The notes: generated by a model from the sequence alone, not told the origin. A stretch of DNA of 45,000 nt from Prorocentrum cordatum (GCA_963575745.1 CAUYUJ010016059.1:2518849-2563848); one strand, 5' to 3'. Numbered from the stretch's first letter, positions 21,901 to 31,975 are shown. A program made the numbers and translations.

Positions 21901-22133
21901 GAAGCTGTAGAAGCAGAACTGTTCGGAGCTCCGTGCGGATTTCTCGGCGGCGGACCTTCCCTGGCGGTGCTTTCGGCACCGCCCCTGGCGCGGGTCCAGC
22001 GCCGATCCCATAAATTCGCGCGGACTTCCGAAAGCTCTGTTTATGTCGTTTTTCGTGTTCTACTGAGGAGAAGCCGAGGCCTGTGAGGCTCAGTTTCAAG
22101 AGCGGCGGCGCCGGTGCAGAGGACGAAGGCTGA
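18917..22133 (+). CDS. TBC-like/rhodanese-like/PDZ protein, four exons
   Basis: The proposed exons are 18917-20386, 20638-20768, 20976-21906 and 22068-22133, giving about 865 residues. The start ATG is in context CACCCCATGG. Residues 28-300 hold four related motifs of the form DDLAxxLxxRRxxC (about 28, 107, 208, 279), the later ones followed by ES-x-P. Residues ~375-535 resemble the C-terminal half of a TBC domain (LLRYHFP, then SHTLLLCDMIVSEQK before a hydrophobic helix). I see no IxxDxxR or YxQ fingers, so GAP activity is doubtful. Residues ~551-670 resemble a rhodanese fold (WRLVAVDLRG, HISVASGGWHAL). A basic amphipathic stretch precedes a PDZ domain starting GPLGFDL (~774), with IGDVLVAVAGREI and a last strand RPVRLSF in exon 4. 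TBC followed by rhodanese is the TBC1D23 layout, a family that tethers endosome vesicles at the trans-Golgi. The PDZ and N-terminal repeats are extra. Third-position GC is far higher than in the LINEs. The gene is fairly certain; the TBC1D23 relationship is an inference. Confidence 0.7.
20387..20637 (+). other. Intron 1 of the TBC/rhodanese/PDZ gene (GA-AG)
   Basis: Removing 20387-20637 (251 nt) joins GAG CAG AAG to GAC CTC CTG in phase 0 and links SHTLLLCDMIVSEQK to a hydrophobic helix, as TBC-like domains require. The boundaries read AAG|GATCGG and CGAAAG|GAC, so the donor would be GA, a non-canonical type reported in dinoflagellates. Both splice sites fall in the 5-bp duplication AAGGA that flanks the inserted element. 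There is no GT donor nearby that preserves the frame. Confidence 0.7.
20389..20634. mobile_element. Introner-like element with 24-bp TIRs and AAGGA duplication
   Basis: 20389-20412 and 20611-20634 are perfect inverted repeats, starting TCGGGTCGGGCGAAAGGGGG. AAGGA stands directly outside on both sides (20384-20388 and 20635-20639). Inside are a perfect 18-nt palindrome (20524-20541, GCTGCGTGATCACGCAGC) and a long hairpin with about 44-nt arms (20540-20583 and 20584-20628) centred on AGCTCGAGCT, almost perfect apart from small indels. No open frame of any size is present, so it would be non-autonomous. Together this is the structure described for introners: a transposon-like insertion that splices out of the host mRNA. 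Confidence 0.82.
20769..20975 (+). other. Intron 2 (GT-AG), filled by an AGG microsatellite
   Basis: The boundaries are ACCAG|GTCCAGG and a pyrimidine-rich TTCGCCATTCTCCGACAG|GAG. Removal restores ACC AGG AGA in frame. The intron is 207 nt (a multiple of three) and lacks in-frame stops, so retention would insert 69 residues, mostly Arg or similar. An AGG run occupies about 20772-20910, two thirds of the intron. Confidence 0.78.
21907..22067 (+). other. Intron 3, donor uncertain, inverted-repeat ends
   Basis: The acceptor CTACTGAG|GAG at 22067/22068 is supported because exon 4 then supplies the last PDZ strand (RPVRLSF) and a stop at 22131-22133. The donor is either GCT|GTAGAA at 21907 (GT-AG, used here) or AAG|GACCGA at 21889 (GA-AG, as in intron 1); both keep the frame. 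Inside, GTAGAA begins and TTCTAC ends the insert, CTGTTCGGAGCTCCGTGCGG near 21926 is an imperfect inverted copy of the 22012-22036 region, and GGCGGTGC/GCACCGCC (21963-21983) forms a hairpin. Flanks share GA(A/G)GAGAAGC. It may be an older introner. Confidence 0.6.
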
Positions 22134-22589
22134 GTTCCGTATTGCGCCTGGACTTGCGGGGAGGGTTGGAGAGAAGGGGGTGGGAAGGGGGGGTGCATTG
22201 TGGGCGCTCGCCCGGCCGTTCGCGTAATCGCCGGACAGCTCGCCGTCTGGGACCTGTCGCACGCCCAAGCGGCGAGCATAGATCGGGCGCAGTCCCGCAG
22301 AAAGCCATGCGGGTGGCAAGAGGTGGATGTCCCGTTGGTTTATCCTCGGCCTCGTCCTCGTCGCATTCGTCGTCGTCGTCCTTCTCCTCTGTCTCCTTTA
22401 TTACTCTCACCTTCTTCGTCTGTCAGGTATCCGCTGTTCCCCATCCTCCCTGCTGCCCCCCGACAGATCCCTCATCCAAATTCGCTCTGTCCTCGTTTCC
22501 CCATTTCCGCCCTCTGTCCACCGCTGTCTCCTCTGTATCCTCCATCCCCGCTCTCTCCCTTCACTCTGTGTGGCGGCATGGTTTGCTCC
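22134..22589. other. 3' flank of the gene; no gene recognised
   Basis: Non-repetitive at first, then pyrimidine-rich with a TCGTC patch near 22350-22385. No AATAAA-type signal is obvious, which is usual for dinoflagellates. Confidence 0.45.
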
Positions 22590-22990
22590 AAGAGTCTCGC
22601 CATTGGTTGCGCCATTGGTTGCTCTATACAGAGGTTGCCTCATACACTGGGCCACAGGTTGCGCTATGGATTGTGCCGCCGATTGCTCCATAGGTAGCGC
22701 TATGGTTGTGCTGTGAGTTGCGTTACCCATGGGTTGCGCGGTAGGCTGCGCCATAGATTTCGCAATGCGATGCGATAGGTTGCGCCATAAGCGACGCCAT
22801 AGGTAATGCCATAGGTGGTGCAATGAGTTGTTCCTTCAGTTGCGACGTTGGTTGCGCCATATGATGTGCCGTCGGTTGCGCCAGTCATGGGTCGCGCTAT
22901 GTGTTGTGCCACAGGCCTCGCTCCCTGCGGCCGAAATTTTGAACGTCCTTCCATTGACTGCGCCACAGGTTGCGCCCCCTGGCCGCTGAA
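22590..22990 (+). repeat. GGTTGCGCCAT minisatellite
   Basis: About 25 degenerate units around AGGTTGCGCCAT, period about 12-15 bp, fill about 400 bp. Units vary in GCGCCAT/GCTCCAT/GCGCTAT. Confidence 0.8.
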
Positions 22991-23094
22991 CATAGAACGG
23001 ACATGTTTGTCCATAGTTTTGACGGTTACGTTTGATTCTAGGTTGTTTCTAGTTCAACGAAAACTTGTTTGTCTCTAGTTTAGCGGCTTTATTT

Positions 23095-23640
23095 GACTAG
23101 TTGGACTCGAGTTCGAATCGAATTCGACTAGGGTCAACGGACGTTCGACGCAGTTTCGACGCATGAATGAACGATCTGGATGCAACTCCTGGGAGGTTAA
23201 ATTCCGAATCGGCGCATGTATACACCTGGTCGGACACCGGCCAGCTCGCATTCATCCCGCTTGATCCCGCGTAGTGCGGGCGAGCCCCGCTTAATCCAGC
23301 TGCATCTCGGGCCTTTTCCGGCCTGATCTGGCTCAATGGCTTCATTCATCAGGCTTAATGGTTTCAAACCCTTCTGACGGAGACCTCCCAGAGATGCCTC
23401 CCAGGAGTGAGCTGCTCCAGTAGGAAGGCCCCTAGAATGAGCATCCAACTGTGCCTCTCGGGGGTGGACAGAACCCCCAACAGTGACACGTCGATGAGTG
23501 AATTGTCCGTTTTCGGTTCTCGAGAGGGCGCCGTGGCCGTCATTTCCAGGCTTGCGCCCGCCACGTTTGGGCCTCAGGTCGTTTTCACTAAACCACGCTT
23601 TACTAAAGGGGGGTCTGTCCATCCCCAAATTGAGCATCCA
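23095..23640 (+). repeat. Dispersed repeat family R1, long copy 2
   Basis: 23131-23170 (ACGGACGTTCGACGCAG, TTCGACGCATGA) matches 31890-31922. 23410-23440 (CTCCAG..GG.CCCTAGAA.GAGCATC) matches about 31937-31963. 23480-23625 (TGACACGTCGAT to TTTACTAAAGGG) matches 15535-15680. This copy links the blocks seen separately in the two others, so all three are parts of one family. No domain is visible. Confidence 0.6.
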
Positions 23641-23650
23641 ACTGTTGGGC

Positions 23651-23876
23651 GCCCGAGTTATCCGGGATAACTCGGGTCCGGGGTAACTCGGGCTTGGATT
23701 CCCGAAAAAGGAACCCGAGTTACCCCTGACCCGAGTTACCCCTGATGATTCGGGGCTCTTGGACGCCCGAAATATCCGGGGTAACTCGGGTCCGGGATAA
23801 CTCGGGTTCGGAATCCCGAAAAGCGAACCCGAGTTATCCCTGACCCGAGTTACCCCTGATGATTCGGGGCTCTGAA
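23651..23876. repeat. Two 114-bp hairpin-forming tandem units
   Basis: Units start at 23651 and 23765 (GCCCGA...). Each has GGATAACTCGGG and GGGGTAACTCGGG in the left half and CCCGAGTTACCCC twice in the right half, giving about 29-bp inverted arms around a loop with TTCCCGAAAA. A conserved TGATGATTCGGGGCTC closes each unit. The differences between units are partly paired A/G and T/C changes. Confidence 0.88.
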
Positions 23877-24056
23877 ACTGTGCCTCCACTGCTCCCTTCC
23901 CCCCCGCGGTGCCGGCCCCCGATCGTCCGAGGTGGCCCTCGACCTGGGCAAGGCGATCGTCAAGCCCGCATCGAGGGAGGACGCCCCGCGCCCGCGCGCG
24001 CGCGCGCGCCAGCGCGCCAGCGCCGTGCACAGCTCCCAGTGGCGCCAAGGGCCTCG

Positions 24057-24200
24057 TCCTCCTCCTCCTCCTCCTTCTCCTCCTCCTCCTCCTCCTCCTC
24101 CTCCTCCTTCTTCTCCTCCTCCTCCTTCTTCTCCTCCTCCTCCTCCTCCTCCTCCTCCTCGTTCTCCTCCTCCTCCTTCTTCTCCTCCTCCTCCTCTTTC
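24057..24200 (+). repeat. CCT/CTT microsatellite
   Basis: A CCT run with periodic TTCTT interruptions covers about 145 bp. Plus frames read poly-Pro, poly-Ser or poly-Leu as a consequence. A GC dinucleotide run (CGCGCGCG) lies just upstream at 23994-24006. Confidence 0.92.
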
Positions 24201-25055
24201 GGGGAGAAAGCCTCGGGGGCGTCCAAGAGGCAGCGCACATGTGTTGCTGGCCATGATGCCCCCCACCCGACTCCTGCGGAGAGGATGACCTCCCGACTCG
24301 AGGTGGTCGCTCTAGGGCGCCTGGGCCCCCATATTGGGCCCAGCTTCCTTGTGCCACCACCCTGTGAACCACAGTGGTCACAGGAGCCCACCGTGGTGTA
24401 TACATTCAGGGTCAGGACAACCATTGGGTAAAACGAGGACGTGCGCTTGGGGGGCAGATCAGGCTCTCAGGAGGAGGAGGAGGAGAATGAGGAGGAGGCC
24501 GTCAGGAGAAGCAGGAGGAGGAGGATGTGGAGGAAACGGAGGTTTCCGTAGGCTTTCGGGGAACTTCGGGTGTCTTCTAAGATTGTTTGATTTTCCTTCC
24601 CCCTCCCTCCCTCCCTCTTTGTCTTCCCTCCTCCTCCTCGTCTCCTCCTTCTCCTTCATCCTTCCTTTCGTCCTTCTGCTCCCTGATCCCCCCTCCTTCT
24701 CCTCTCCCCATAGGCCCCTTACTTGCCTCGACATCCTGGTCAGAACGCACCCGGGGAGATGCCCTGGGAGTAGCGGTATCGGTATCCTTGTGCTCCCCCA
24801 GGGGCAGCAGAGGAGGATGAGGGTGGGGGTGCAGCGGCGGCTCGGTGTCGGAGGCTCGTCACGGCCATGCCCTGGACGTACATTGTGTTGATTCCAGGTT
24901 CCAGCTGCCTGCGGCAAACCCCGCTGCCGTGCCAGGGCATGGGAGCACAGCGAGGAGGAGGAGGAGGAGGAGGAATCAGAGTTCCCCATCCAACAGGCTG
25001 GAGTTGCTAGATCTACGTAAGAGGGCTCCGACCTGCCTGGCACACCCTGCATACC

Positions 25056-25184
25056 GCGGCCGCCAGGCCCCAAGGCGCTTGGTGTTCCCTGGTGATCCCG
25101 CCTCTTTTCTTCGACGGCTGACAGCTGCGTGCCGTGGCCGCCAGGCCCCAAAGACCCGGTGCTCTCTGGGGATTCCGCCTCGCA
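25056..25184 (+). repeat. ~53-bp direct repeat pair
   Basis: 25056-25110 and 25131-25184 share GGCCGCCAGGCCCCAA, then GGTG, CTCTGG/CCCTGG, and GAT(C/T)CCGCCTC. Spacing is 75 bp. Confidence 0.7.
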
Positions 25185-25199
25185 TTCTCACATGATTCT

Positions 25200-27100
25200 C
25201 ATTCAAAGCAAAACCTAATCAAATTCATGGCCTTGTCTGAACTGGCGCGCGTCTTACACGCCTCCTGCTTGTCCTCAGCCTCATGTTCGTCCTTCTCCCT
25301 GCTTCCTTCTACGTCTCGTCCTCTTCCTTTTCCTTGACCCTATTGAAGGCGTATTGGCGGCTTATGAGGGGGTTCTTCGGGGCCTCGTGAGAGCCTCGTG
25401 GGATGTGCTTTGATAGCTTTTCAATGGGGCCTCTTTGGGGGGCCTTTATGGCGTCTTGGAGCCGTCTTTAGCGCCATGGTTCTACTGAGCTCTCGTAAAG
25501 GGACTCGGCGGAGCAATCCTGGCGCTGTTTGTTCGGGTCTCGATGTCGTCTTGGAGCTCTCTTAGGGCGCTCTTGGGAGGTCTTGGTCCGTCTCGGGGCC
25601 TTCTTGGGGGCGTTGTGGGGCTTGCAGAGGCATCGTGAAGCCCACCTGGCACTTCCAAGCATCGAAAGCAACGCACTCTGAGAGCCGTTAGTGCTTCCAT
25701 TGCTTTTCGTTTCCCGGGGCCTCACGGGAGGCCTTCGTGGGTGCTCTGGTGTCCTGGTCCATGTGGACAGCGAGCTTATGAATCCGCCTGCTAGTGGGGG
25801 TGTTCTCACACGGCAAGCTAGATAGAAGCCTTGCCAGACGCTTGTCAGACCGTCTATTGCGCCAAGTTGTGCCGAAGGGGACCGTGATTGATGATGGGAA
25901 TCGTCTTCAAGGAAGGGGCTTTAGTAAGGTCGGCCCGAATCCTTACACTTATGGTTTATTGTGGCCAGTTGCATTTGAAGCATCGTTGGCGGGCACTCCT
26001 GGGATGCCAAAACAGCTGATTTCAACGGCTGTTCCATGTCTTTCGTTTCGCAGGGGGCTCCGAAGCAACATTCTCGGAGGGCCTACAGCTGGCCTGGACG
26101 ATGTGCTCTCTTGTCTTCACACGCGGCCACGGCCGAGGCTCGCAAAGAGGGCGTGGGAGTCAGCGCCGTGGAGGGAGAGGCTTCCCTCGTGCCTGGGAAT
26201 GGTTCTTTTTGGGCCCTATAGATCTGCGTTTGGGATGGTTTGGGAGGGCCCTATGTTTACATTTGGGAGGGCGTTTCTTATTCAGTATTGGGAGTGTAGT
26301 TTCTACGTTTAGGAGGGCGCGTGGTGGCCGCCCGTAGGGTTGCTTGCCTCAGGGTCTTGCTCGCGGGGCCCGTGCCCCGAAGGGGACTTCACGCTCCGAG
26401 CGTGCCCCCCTCTCCCTTCCCTAAGGGAGGACGATCGATGGCGAGGAAGCGTGTTGTCAAGTAATCTCCAGCTGTCTAAAGCATGTGTTAAACATGTGTT
26501 TAGCATGTGAGACAGCTGTGTAAAACATGTTTGGGACATTGTCTTGCATCTGATGCACAATTGTCAGTTCAGTGAGAGGGCTCTTGGGGTGTCCACTGTC
26601 GTGGCATGCCATCACGCTTCCCGCGCGCTCCTCTTTCTGGCGCCTCCTGTGTCCAATTCGGCCCCGTGGCTTCCCACGGCTGCCCCCGAATGCGGTAAGG
26701 ACTCGCTGTTGCCGTCGAAATCCTGTGAGACCTGAAAGGGAGTGCGTGCGAGGCACGGCCACTGTTTGATCTTCTCCAGGTTAGGATGTAAGGTCCCGTC
26801 TTCAAATCCAAGCTTGTGTATGTCAGCCAGCGTGGACCCCGAACAGCTGTTTCTTGCAATGTGTGCGGTGCTTTCTAGATTTGCATCAATGTGGTGCAAT
26901 CCAGGTGGGGCAAAATATGCGGTGCAATCTACGTGGTGCAAAATCACTTGCCGAACTTGATGTTGTCAACTCCACTGCTTGCGCAATCATCCCACCCACC
27001 CACCCTCAACTTGGTTTGCAAAACCCGTGCGGGACAGAGCACAGATATCGCTCCGGGGTCGTCTTGGAGCCCTCGGGGGCGTCTCAAGAGCGCCCCAAAA
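25200..27100. other. No gene recognised
   Basis: About 1.9 kb of mixed sequence. A plus frame at 25794-26312 (172 codons) is the longest without an obvious repeat origin, but I recognise no domain in it, and the overlapping frames are similar in length. 26475-26530 holds a short repeat of ACATGTGTT/GCATGTG. 26870-26945 has GGTGCAAT repeats. Confidence 0.45.
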
Positions 27101-27119
27101 AGGCCGGAGAAGCAAGACG

Positions 27120-27570
27120 GCCGACGACGACGACGACGACGACGACGACGGCGAGGACGAGGGAGGAGGGAGGACGACGACGGCGACAGCGACGACAACG
27201 ACGACAACGACGACAACTAGGGAGGAGGGAGGACGGGGACGACGCGAACGACGAAGAAGGAGGAAGGACGGCGACGCCGACGACGACAACGACGAGGGAG
27301 GAGGGAAGACGACGACGAGACGACGACGACAACGACCACGACGACGGCGACGAAATAGGAGGGACGACGACGAGACGCCCACGACGGACGACGACGACGA
27401 CGAGGGAGGAGGAGGAAGGACGACCACGGCGACAACGACGACGGAAACGACCACGACGCCAAAGAGGACGACGACGACGAACACGAGGAAAGACACAGGA
27501 CGACGTAGGCGACGACGACGACGACGCGGGACGAGAAAGGACGGCGACGACGACGACGAAGACGACGCCG
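27120..27570 (+). repeat. GAC/CGA triplet tract
   Basis: Imperfect GAC repeats with GAGGGAGGA interruptions at about 50-80 bp intervals run for 450 bp. Asp-, Thr-, Arg- and Val-rich frames on both strands come from this repeat. Confidence 0.92.
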
Positions 27571-27593
27571 CAAGAGCGCGCGCGCACGCTTTT

Positions 27594-28040
27594 GTTCAAA
27601 ATCCGTGTTGGGAAACCTCGTGTTTTTTATTCGTTTTTTTGGACGCGCGATTTTGGAATTCTTCCGAAACCGATTGGTTTTGAAGGATTTCGGCTTACGC
27701 GCGCGACAACGCGCGCGTCTGCACTTCGTTTTCTTTTTGCAGAGGATTCTCGCGACGGCACACGCGCAGGGGCGTTCGACAGATTTCGACATGCGCGCGC
27801 GACGCCCGTTTGGTTGCATGTTGTGAAAATCTTGAAAAACCAAATGGTTTTAAGATTTCGCAAGAGCTCGCGCGTCAGCTTGTTTAGCAAATCAGTGTTA
27901 CGAAACCCTGTGTTTTTGTATGTTTTTTGGGAACTCGATTGCGAAATCCTTCCGGCACGGAAGGTTTTTGAAGGATTTCGGCATGCGCGCGCGACGACGC
28001 GCGCGTGTGCACTTTGTCCAGTTGTTTGCAAGGGATTCGT
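27594..28040 (+). repeat. Repeat family R2 (GCATGCGCGCGCGAC), tandem copies
   Basis: 27594-27745 and 27882-28038 are diverged direct copies (about 70% by eye), each with GAAAcC..GTGTTTTT, a TTTTGAAGGATTTCGGC block, then CATGCGCGCGCGACGACGCG or close to it, then TGCACTT. A partial third copy lies between them at about 27775-27880. Related cores occur at 40942-40957 (plus), at 32917-32932 (reverse) and the upstream half at 38720-38785. Confidence 0.7.
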
Positions 28041-28186
28041 GAACAAGTGCTATGTTAGAACAACAAATGTCACCGCATAGTGTTTTTTTTACAAGGGAAC
28101 CTCAGGGGGGAATACCGGTTGGCCTGGGACATTGTGATTTCATATTTAGGATGGACATGTGGTCATAATCATATGTGATTTACATA

Positions 28187-28240
28187 CCCGAAAGGGGGGG
28201 CGATAACGCTGGGGGGGGGGTAGAGTCTATTCTCTTTTTA
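28187..28240 (+). repeat. Fragment related to the introner hairpin
   Basis: CGAAAGGGGGGGCGATAACG followed by a G run and TAGAGTC parallels the introner hairpin arm at 20541-20579 (CGAAAGGGGGGCGATAGCAA, G run, TGAGAATC). The opposite arm and terminal repeats are not visible here, so this is at most a fragment. Confidence 0.5.
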
Positions 28241-28254
28241 GACAGGGGAATCAA

Positions 28255-28630
28255 CGAAGTGCAAAGCATAGCGAAGCTGTGCAACGGAATGCACAGCACA
28301 GCAATGCAATGCAAGGCAGTGCGAAACAGTGCAAAGACATTGTCATGTGAACTCATGGAAAGCATTGCAGAGCAATGAGCAGCAAAGCAACGCAATGCAA
28401 AACCTGCAAATCAATAAAACGCGACGCAAGGCAATGCGACACAATGCAAAGCAATGGGAGGCAGAGGAAAACCGTGCAAAGCGATGTGATGCAATGCGAC
28501 GCAATGCAAATGCAATGCAAATTCACTGCAATGCAAAGCAATGCAATGCAATGCAATGTAATGAAGTGCGATGTGATGCCATGCGGTGCACCGCAGTGCG
28601 ATTGCAACGCGATGCGATTGCAGTCGCACT
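28255..28630 (+). repeat. GCAAT/GCAAN pentamer minisatellite
   Basis: Units of GCAATGCAAA / GCAATGCGAC and relatives, base period 5 bp, cover about 375 bp. The cleanest stretch is at 28520-28560. Confidence 0.88.
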
Positions 28631-28859
28631 GCATGGGCGTCGGCTGGGGGCGGCGACGGCTGGCCACGAGCTGACTGCACCGAGGCCCGGCGGCGACGGA
28701 CGGCCACGAGCCGGCCAGGGCGGCATTGGGCCCAGTGAATACCAGCGGCGACGTCGGCGGCGACGAGCGACGACGGGCGGCCACACACAGGCCGGGGCGG
28801 AACAGGAGGTTAGTTACGTTGGAAACGGATCGGGGACCCCCAAACGGGGTTGTGACCAC

Positions 28860-29040
28860 ACCGTGCGGTGAGTCGGTGGGGATTCGGGGTCACCGCACAG
28901 TTTTGGGACTCGGGTCGTTCTCCGAGGATGTCTCGGGCGACAGGGGCCTCCAGGGTCCCAAGACCGTGCGGTGACGAACCGTGCGGTGAGGTCTTGGGGG
29001 ATTTCGAGGTCACCGCACGGTCTGTCACCGCACCGTTGCT
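28860..29040 (+). repeat. CACCGCAC/GTGCGGTGA short repeat
   Basis: GTGCGGTGA or its inverse TCACCGCAC recurs about seven times between 28860 and 29035, in both orientations, giving many small hairpin options. No gene is supported. Confidence 0.65.
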
Positions 29041-29218
29041 GAACTTCCCAACGGAGCAGGAACCCTGAAGTGCAAGCATTGCTTGGGGAATGATGAAGCC
29101 GAGACTCGAGTTCGGCACGGTAGCTGCAGCAGAATCGTGCAGGATTTCTGAAGGCTCGCTTGCTTCCCTCCTCGGAGGAGCACGGAGAGGGGGGCCGAGG
29201 GGTTATGGGAGGTGGAGA

Positions 29219-29645
29219 GGGGGGGGGGGGGGGGGGGCAAGGGCTGAAGAAGAGGAGGGGTAGGAAGCCAGCAGGGTGAGGGTGCTGACGTGGTTTGGGA
29301 TGACAGGAACATGGGGGGATCAGCAGGAGGAAGAGGAGCAGAGGAAGAGCAGCAGGAGGAAGAGGAGCAGGAGGAGGAGGACGAAGTGGGTAAAGAGAGA
29401 AAGGAAACGAGGAGGAGGCGGATGAGAAGAAGAAGGCGAAGAAGGATACGGGGAACGAGCAGGGGGAGGCGGAGGGGGGAGGATCAGCACGCGGTGAAGG
29501 AGGGGAGGATGAGGGGGAGTTGGGGGAGGAATGGAGGGGTTCAGGGCGATGAGAAAGGGAAAGAGGACGGGGAGGGCGGAGGAGGGTCGGGGAGGAGGAG
29601 GATGAGAAGGAGGAGGCGAAAGAGGGGGAGGGAAGAGGGATGAGG
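29219..29645 (+). repeat. G19 homopolymer and AGG-rich purine tract
   Basis: An uninterrupted run of 19 G lies at 29219-29237. AGG/GGA-rich sequence then runs from about 29325 to 29645 with almost no pyrimidines. Confidence 0.88.
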
Positions 29646-31825
29646 ACATCATTTCCTCCCCCGTCCCGCGCTTCGCGGCCGCGCTGACATCGTGCCCGAG
29701 ACGCGCGCGAGCGCGGTCGGGGAAGCCGATGGGCAGCAGGCCACGGCCCGAAAGGCGGGGCGCTCGAGAGGGGTTTGGGGGGGGACTTCCTCCTTGGCCT
29801 CATCCTCATCCTCCTCCTCCTGCCATTCCTCCCGTTCATCCCTCTTACTCCACCTTCTCATCATCCTCATGCATATATTCCTTCAGGCACTGAATTCGTA
29901 TGTCAATACATTGTGTATGGTGTATCGCCGGCTACGTGTACTCATGAGCTCTCAGAGTTGCATTGATGTAAGTGCTGTAGGATCTTCCCCCGCTGCCGAG
30001 TGCCATCATCATCATCTCTCTTTCCCTCCTTTCCTCTTGCTCCTTTGTTGGTCTCCTCCTGGTGCTGGCTATTCCAGCGTGAGCACGCTGCCACTGTCGG
30101 GGCGGTCGATCAGTTCTCCCCCTGCTCCGTGCGCCACGCAGGGTTTGCCAGCGCCGCGCGAGGATGTTCCAAAGGCGTGCGGCGGCTGTTGCCAGCGACG
30201 GGAACAAGTGTGCGTTCGCACTGCCTCGATGTCGAGTTATGCGCGTGCTCTTCTGCTGCCCCATGCCCATCGATATCCTCATTCCTGCCATCTTCCAAGT
30301 TCCTGTCTCCTTGTTGTCTCGCCCCTGTCCTTACACAGGCTGTCCTGCTATAGTCTTACATGCAGTCATTTCGTCGCCCGGACTGGTCATTCGTATCTGT
30401 AGGCTTCCCCGCTCCTACCTTGTATCCGCAACTTGCTTTCATGCTGCAACCGACCTTACCGACCAGCTGACCAGCTGGCATCCGACATCACACATATTAT
30501 GTGTTGTAATGTTATGTGCTGTCATTCCATCTCCTACACTTCTGCTTAGCACCTCGCCTATTCGGCCTCCTACCTCCTGTTTGAATTTCTTGGCCAGTTT
30601 GCTTTTAAACATCTGATGTACGCAGGCTGCGTCGCGCCCGCAGGGCTCTGGTGCACGCGGGCCTGTAGTACAAATGCCCGCTTGCATAGCCCTGCGCGCG
30701 TGCTGCACAAAGGCCTGCGCTGTCAGAGGTCAGAGTGCGCAGGTGTGTACTTGTAGTGTATCCAGGCTTGTGTGTGCGTGAGCGTGCTCTTGTCCTAAGC
30801 CGGGAGTACCGGGCTGCACCAGGTGCATCGAACAAAGCGTCATCGCCTAACTGCACCTACCACATGGCCTGGTGCAGTTGGACCCTCGATTACCTTCTCC
30901 CTGTGGCGTTGAGGAAGTCGTGTGCGCTTGTGTGCATGTGTGCCTCCCGCGTCACTGTCGCCGAAACTTTCCGCCTGGACGCCGTTTCGTGACTTTAGGT
31001 GGCTCACGAACCGCGATGGTCGTGCGAGACTCCCCTCTGCACTGCTCGGGTGGCACCGTTCACCTGGTTTGCATGTCTATGGTTTCTTCACGTGTACCCG
31101 CTTCGGCGGCCTTGTTTTCCCCAGGCGTCAGCCACGTCCTGACCCCCCATCTGCAACGCCAGGCGACAGTTGGTGTGGCCCGCCCCAGCACGCGCTGCGT
31201 TTACGCTTCACTGGCCGCCGACGGAAAGCAGCGTGTGTGCGCGGTGCGTGGTCTTCTTGGCCTGGAGGTCGTCTTTCCTTTATAGACTCTTGCATGCCAT
31301 TCACCCCCCCCCCTCTCCCCCTCCCGCCGTCTTTTCGCACAGCGCTGGGTCGAAACAGCGTGCAAGTGAGTCCCAGATTGCGTGGAGTCCATGTTTCCTC
31401 CCGGGCCTCGCCACGTCTCCCCCCCCCCCCTTCACGCAAGCAAGTTTGCCAGAGTCACAAGGAAAAGTGCAGCCTGGGCCTGCGGGAATCGGAATGCTTG
31501 CGCTCACCGCTGGGGCTCCGCCCAGCGCCAACGCCCGCCCGCGGACCTCGCGAGGCGCGCAGGCACCATTCCGCCGACCCCGCGCCTCCTCCCCGCCGTG
31601 CGCATCTTGCACAAGTAGTCGATGGTCCGTCCATGGAAGCCTTGGGCAGCGACGCTGGAATCAGATTCTCATGCATTCGCGCCGCATGTGGACCGCCTTA
31701 AGGAGAGGGGCCGCACGCGATGGGGGTCCGAGCTGGCGGGGATCGGCCCCCTCTGGCCGACTAGGGTATGGGACACACGTGGAGCTGGCCGTTTGGGGCA
31801 TCCTTCTGGGGCCCACCTGACGGAT
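29646..31825. other. No gene recognised
   Basis: About 2.2 kb of mostly non-repetitive sequence with many overlapping frames on both strands. Possible exons cannot be separated from chance frames by eye; no domain or convincing splice pair is visible. Short C runs (31308-31320, 31419-31430) are present. Confidence 0.45.
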
Positions 31826-31829
31826 CCGT

Positions 31830-31975
31830 TCTTCGACTCTAGGCCGATTCTAGCTCGACTCGGGTTCGATGCAAGGGCGGCCCAAGTGTCGACGGACGTC
31901 CGACGCAGCATCGACGCACGAGTGGGGCGAGTGGCTCCAGAAAGGTCCCTAGAACGAGCATCTGGTTCGAGCCCT
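31830..31975 (+). repeat. Dispersed repeat family R1, copy 3
   Basis: ACGGACGTCCGACGCAGCAT then CGACGCACGA and CTCCAGAAAGGTCCCTAGAA match the 5' and middle blocks of the long copy at 23095-23640. The 3' block is missing. Confidence 0.6.

Noticed and set aside
23197-24405. 402-codon minus-strand frame with repeated peptide units over the 114-bp hairpins
   Set aside because: The peptide repeat follows from 114 being a multiple of three, and the rest is poly-Arg from the CCT run. No start or domain supports a gene.
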